A program made the position numbers and the translations under genes. Shown here one piece after another: positions 12,671 to 13,450 of a stretch of DNA of 13,450 nucleotides. Source of the DNA: Clostridiales bacterium (lineage in GTDB: Bacteria > Bacillota > Clostridia > Christensenellales > CAG-138); assembly GCA_004557245.1 (NCBI GenBank), contig SFEL01000029.1:1-13450 (forward strand), in the 5' to 3' direction. Every line of letters begins with the position of its first letter. Positions within the stretch are counted from its first letter, which is position 1. The notes under the pieces were generated by a model, which was not told the origin of the DNA, ran no database searches, and worked only from the letters and a program-made list of their open reading frames with translations.

Positions 12671-13102
12671 ATGAACTTTGATTTTTCCGCTTTGAACTTT
12701 GAAACCATTGATTCCAACATCAACGCCTACCCTGATATGTTCCTGAACCAGAATGGCGTGACCTTCACCAAGAAGGTGCTTGAGGACTTGGGTTATCCCG
12801 CCTATGTCCTGTGCCTAATGGATGCAAAGGCGAAGGTGTTTGCGATCCGTATGTGCAAGAGCAACGAGCCGAAGGGATTTAAGTTCTCCAAGCCGAAGGG
12901 AGAACAGAAGGGTGTCGTAACAATTTCCAACAAGAACCTGCTTGACCCACTGCGGGCTGTTACGGGTGAGGACTATATTCCCGGAAAGCGGTATAGGGTG
13001 CGTGGCTTCTGGGTTGCTGACGCAAAAACCATGTGCTTTGACCTTAACGAGGGCGTTCAGGAGGACTTTCGCCCTGTTACGCCGAGCAATGACGCAGAAT
13101 AA
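12671..13102 (+). CDS. Unknown small protein downstream of the recombinase
   Basis: A 143-residue soluble protein starting 13 nt after the recombinase stop, with GAAAGGA as ribosome binding site. Visible segments are a hydrophilic start (MNFDFSALNFETIDSNIN), NQNGVTFTKKVLEDLGYPAY, a beta-rich middle (VLCLMDAKAKVFAIRMCKSN), the basic GFKFSKPKGEQKG, and YIPGKRYRVRGFWV near the end. The alternating strands and basic patch would fit a small nucleic-acid-binding fold, but I cannot name a family. Position and spacing point to one transcript with the recombinase, so a directionality, accessory or regulatory role for the element is possible. A 6-bp hairpin follows the stop. Confidence 0.8.
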   Translation: MNFDFSALNFETIDSNINAYPDMFLNQNGVTFTKKVLEDLGYPAYVLCLMDAKAKVFAIRMCKSNEPKGFKFSKPKGEQKGVVTISNKNLLDPLRAVTGEDYIPGKRYRVRGFWVADAKTMCFDLNEGVQEDFRPVTPSNDAE

Positions 13103-13103
13103 C

Positions 13104-13118
13104 CCCTGATACTCAGGG
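13104..13118 (+). terminator. Short hairpin after the last plus-strand gene
   Basis: CCCTGA (13104-13109) pairs with TCAGGG (13113-13118) around a 3-nt loop, immediately after the stop codon. There is no T-run, so termination here is uncertain. Confidence 0.35.
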
Positions 13119-13305
13119 AGCTGCGGCTATGGAAACCGTGGAAAACCGCAAGTGGTTTACACACCGTTCCAACAGCCTGCACTTACCCTCTTTTTCCTCT
13201 CCGGATTTCTCCCTATACAGAGAAAACGTGTTCATTTTTGTTCCGAGAACGTACAGTTACCGTGATAGGTAGAGCGCAGTATGTCAACACGGCATAGAAA
13301 AACAA

Positions 13306-13386
13306 ATGGCACGCAGGAGGGATTATCCTCCAAAAAAAGCCCCGAAGCATGACAAAAAGAAGCCCAGCACGCGCCGTTTGACGTGA
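13306..13386 (+). CDS. Possible 26-residue basic peptide
   Basis: ATG 13306 opens a very basic ORF (ARRRDYPPKKAPKHDKKKPS and then TRRLT). No convincing ribosome binding site precedes it, and it overlaps a minus-strand terminator hairpin, which explains part of its composition. It is either an unusual tiny gene or chance. The rest of 13119-13357 shows no gene I can support. Confidence 0.2.
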   Translation: MARRRDYPPKKAPKHDKKKPSTRRLT

Positions 13387-13398
13387 TGCTGGGCTTCT
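13358..13398 (-). terminator. Strong minus-strand terminator
   Basis: AGAAGCCCAGCA (13358-13369) pairs perfectly with TGCTGGGCTTCT (13387-13398) around a 17-nt loop. On the minus strand the stem runs into TTTTTGTC, a good T-tract. It marks the end of a minus-strand gene entering from the right of the window. Confidence 0.75.
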
Positions 13399-13403
13399 CC
13401 TCA

Positions 13404-13450
13404 TTACAGCGATTTCAGCGGGTAAAACAATGCTCTGTTTGCAAGAAGCA
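13404..13450 (-). CDS. C-terminal end of a minus-strand gene (partial)
   Basis: The terminator at 13358-13398 implies a gene on the minus strand to the right. One frame reads LLANRALFYPLKSL and stops at 13404, five bases before the hairpin, which is ordinary spacing. Another frame stops at 13415. Too little is present to identify the product. Confidence 0.3.
   Translation of the reverse strand, partial: LLANRALFYPLKSL

Larger units (their letters stand above)
7440..13450. mobile_element. Accessory region, probably part of an integrated element
   Basis: From about 7440 to the right edge the DNA is AT-richer than the core block, codon use changes, almost all genes are unknown, intergenic regions are strongly folded and a serine recombinase is present. 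This is the pattern of an integrative or mobilisable element in Firmicutes. No relaxase, coupling protein or attachment-site duplication is visible, so the exact ends are not resolved and the right end may lie outside the window. Confidence 0.6.

Noticed and set aside
13213..13404. 63-codon minus-strand frame at the right edge
   Set aside because: It starts before and runs through a strong minus-strand terminator, and its product is a hydrophobic/Arg mix with no recognisable domain.

Overview
The window looks like chromosome from a GC-rich anaerobic Firmicute, probably in or near the Oscillospirales. That placement is an inference. It rests on strong AGGAGG ribosome binding sites, an ornithine-racemase-type enzyme, a reverse rubrerythrin and GC-rich codon use in the housekeeping genes. 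No rRNA, tRNA, CRISPR array or insertion sequence was seen.

Layout. (1) 1-870 is a decayed piece of a conjugative-type element: an XRE helix-turn-helix gene broken by an internal out-of-frame deletion. (2) 895-7300 is a GC-rich block of ordinary genes. It holds a minus-strand operon (ornithine/alanine racemase-family enzyme, then a small membrane protein), a cysteine-rich iron-type ABC substrate-binding lipoprotein (minus), an MgtC/SapB membrane protein (plus), a divergent HxlR regulator and LysE-type exporter, tRNA pseudouridine synthase TruA, and a reverse rubrerythrin followed by a classic terminator. (3) From about 7440 to the right edge the DNA becomes AT-richer and accessory. It looks like part of an integrated element: two distantly paralogous unknown genes, a winged-helix DNA-binding protein, a strongly folded intergenic region, a 35-residue ORF, a two-gene module (261-residue soluble protein plus 150-residue four-helix membrane protein), a 400-residue serine recombinase and a small conserved-looking gene downstream of it.

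Regulation visible in the core block is compact. A 14-bp palindrome between hxlR and lysE supplies a TATCAT -10 box to both divergent promoters. A perfect 12-bp hairpin after lysE carries the truA -10 box in its loop and the truA ribosome binding site in its 3' arm. Two TGCAATTGCA palindromes sit in front of the rubrerythrin promoter.

The parts most likely to be new biology are in the accessory block: the soluble/membrane gene pair at 9955-11199 (a sensor/effector-like architecture of unknown function), the three-way-junction-like structure at 9572-9681, and the paralogue pair plus winged-helix operon at 7782-9568. None could be assigned to a named system from sequence alone.
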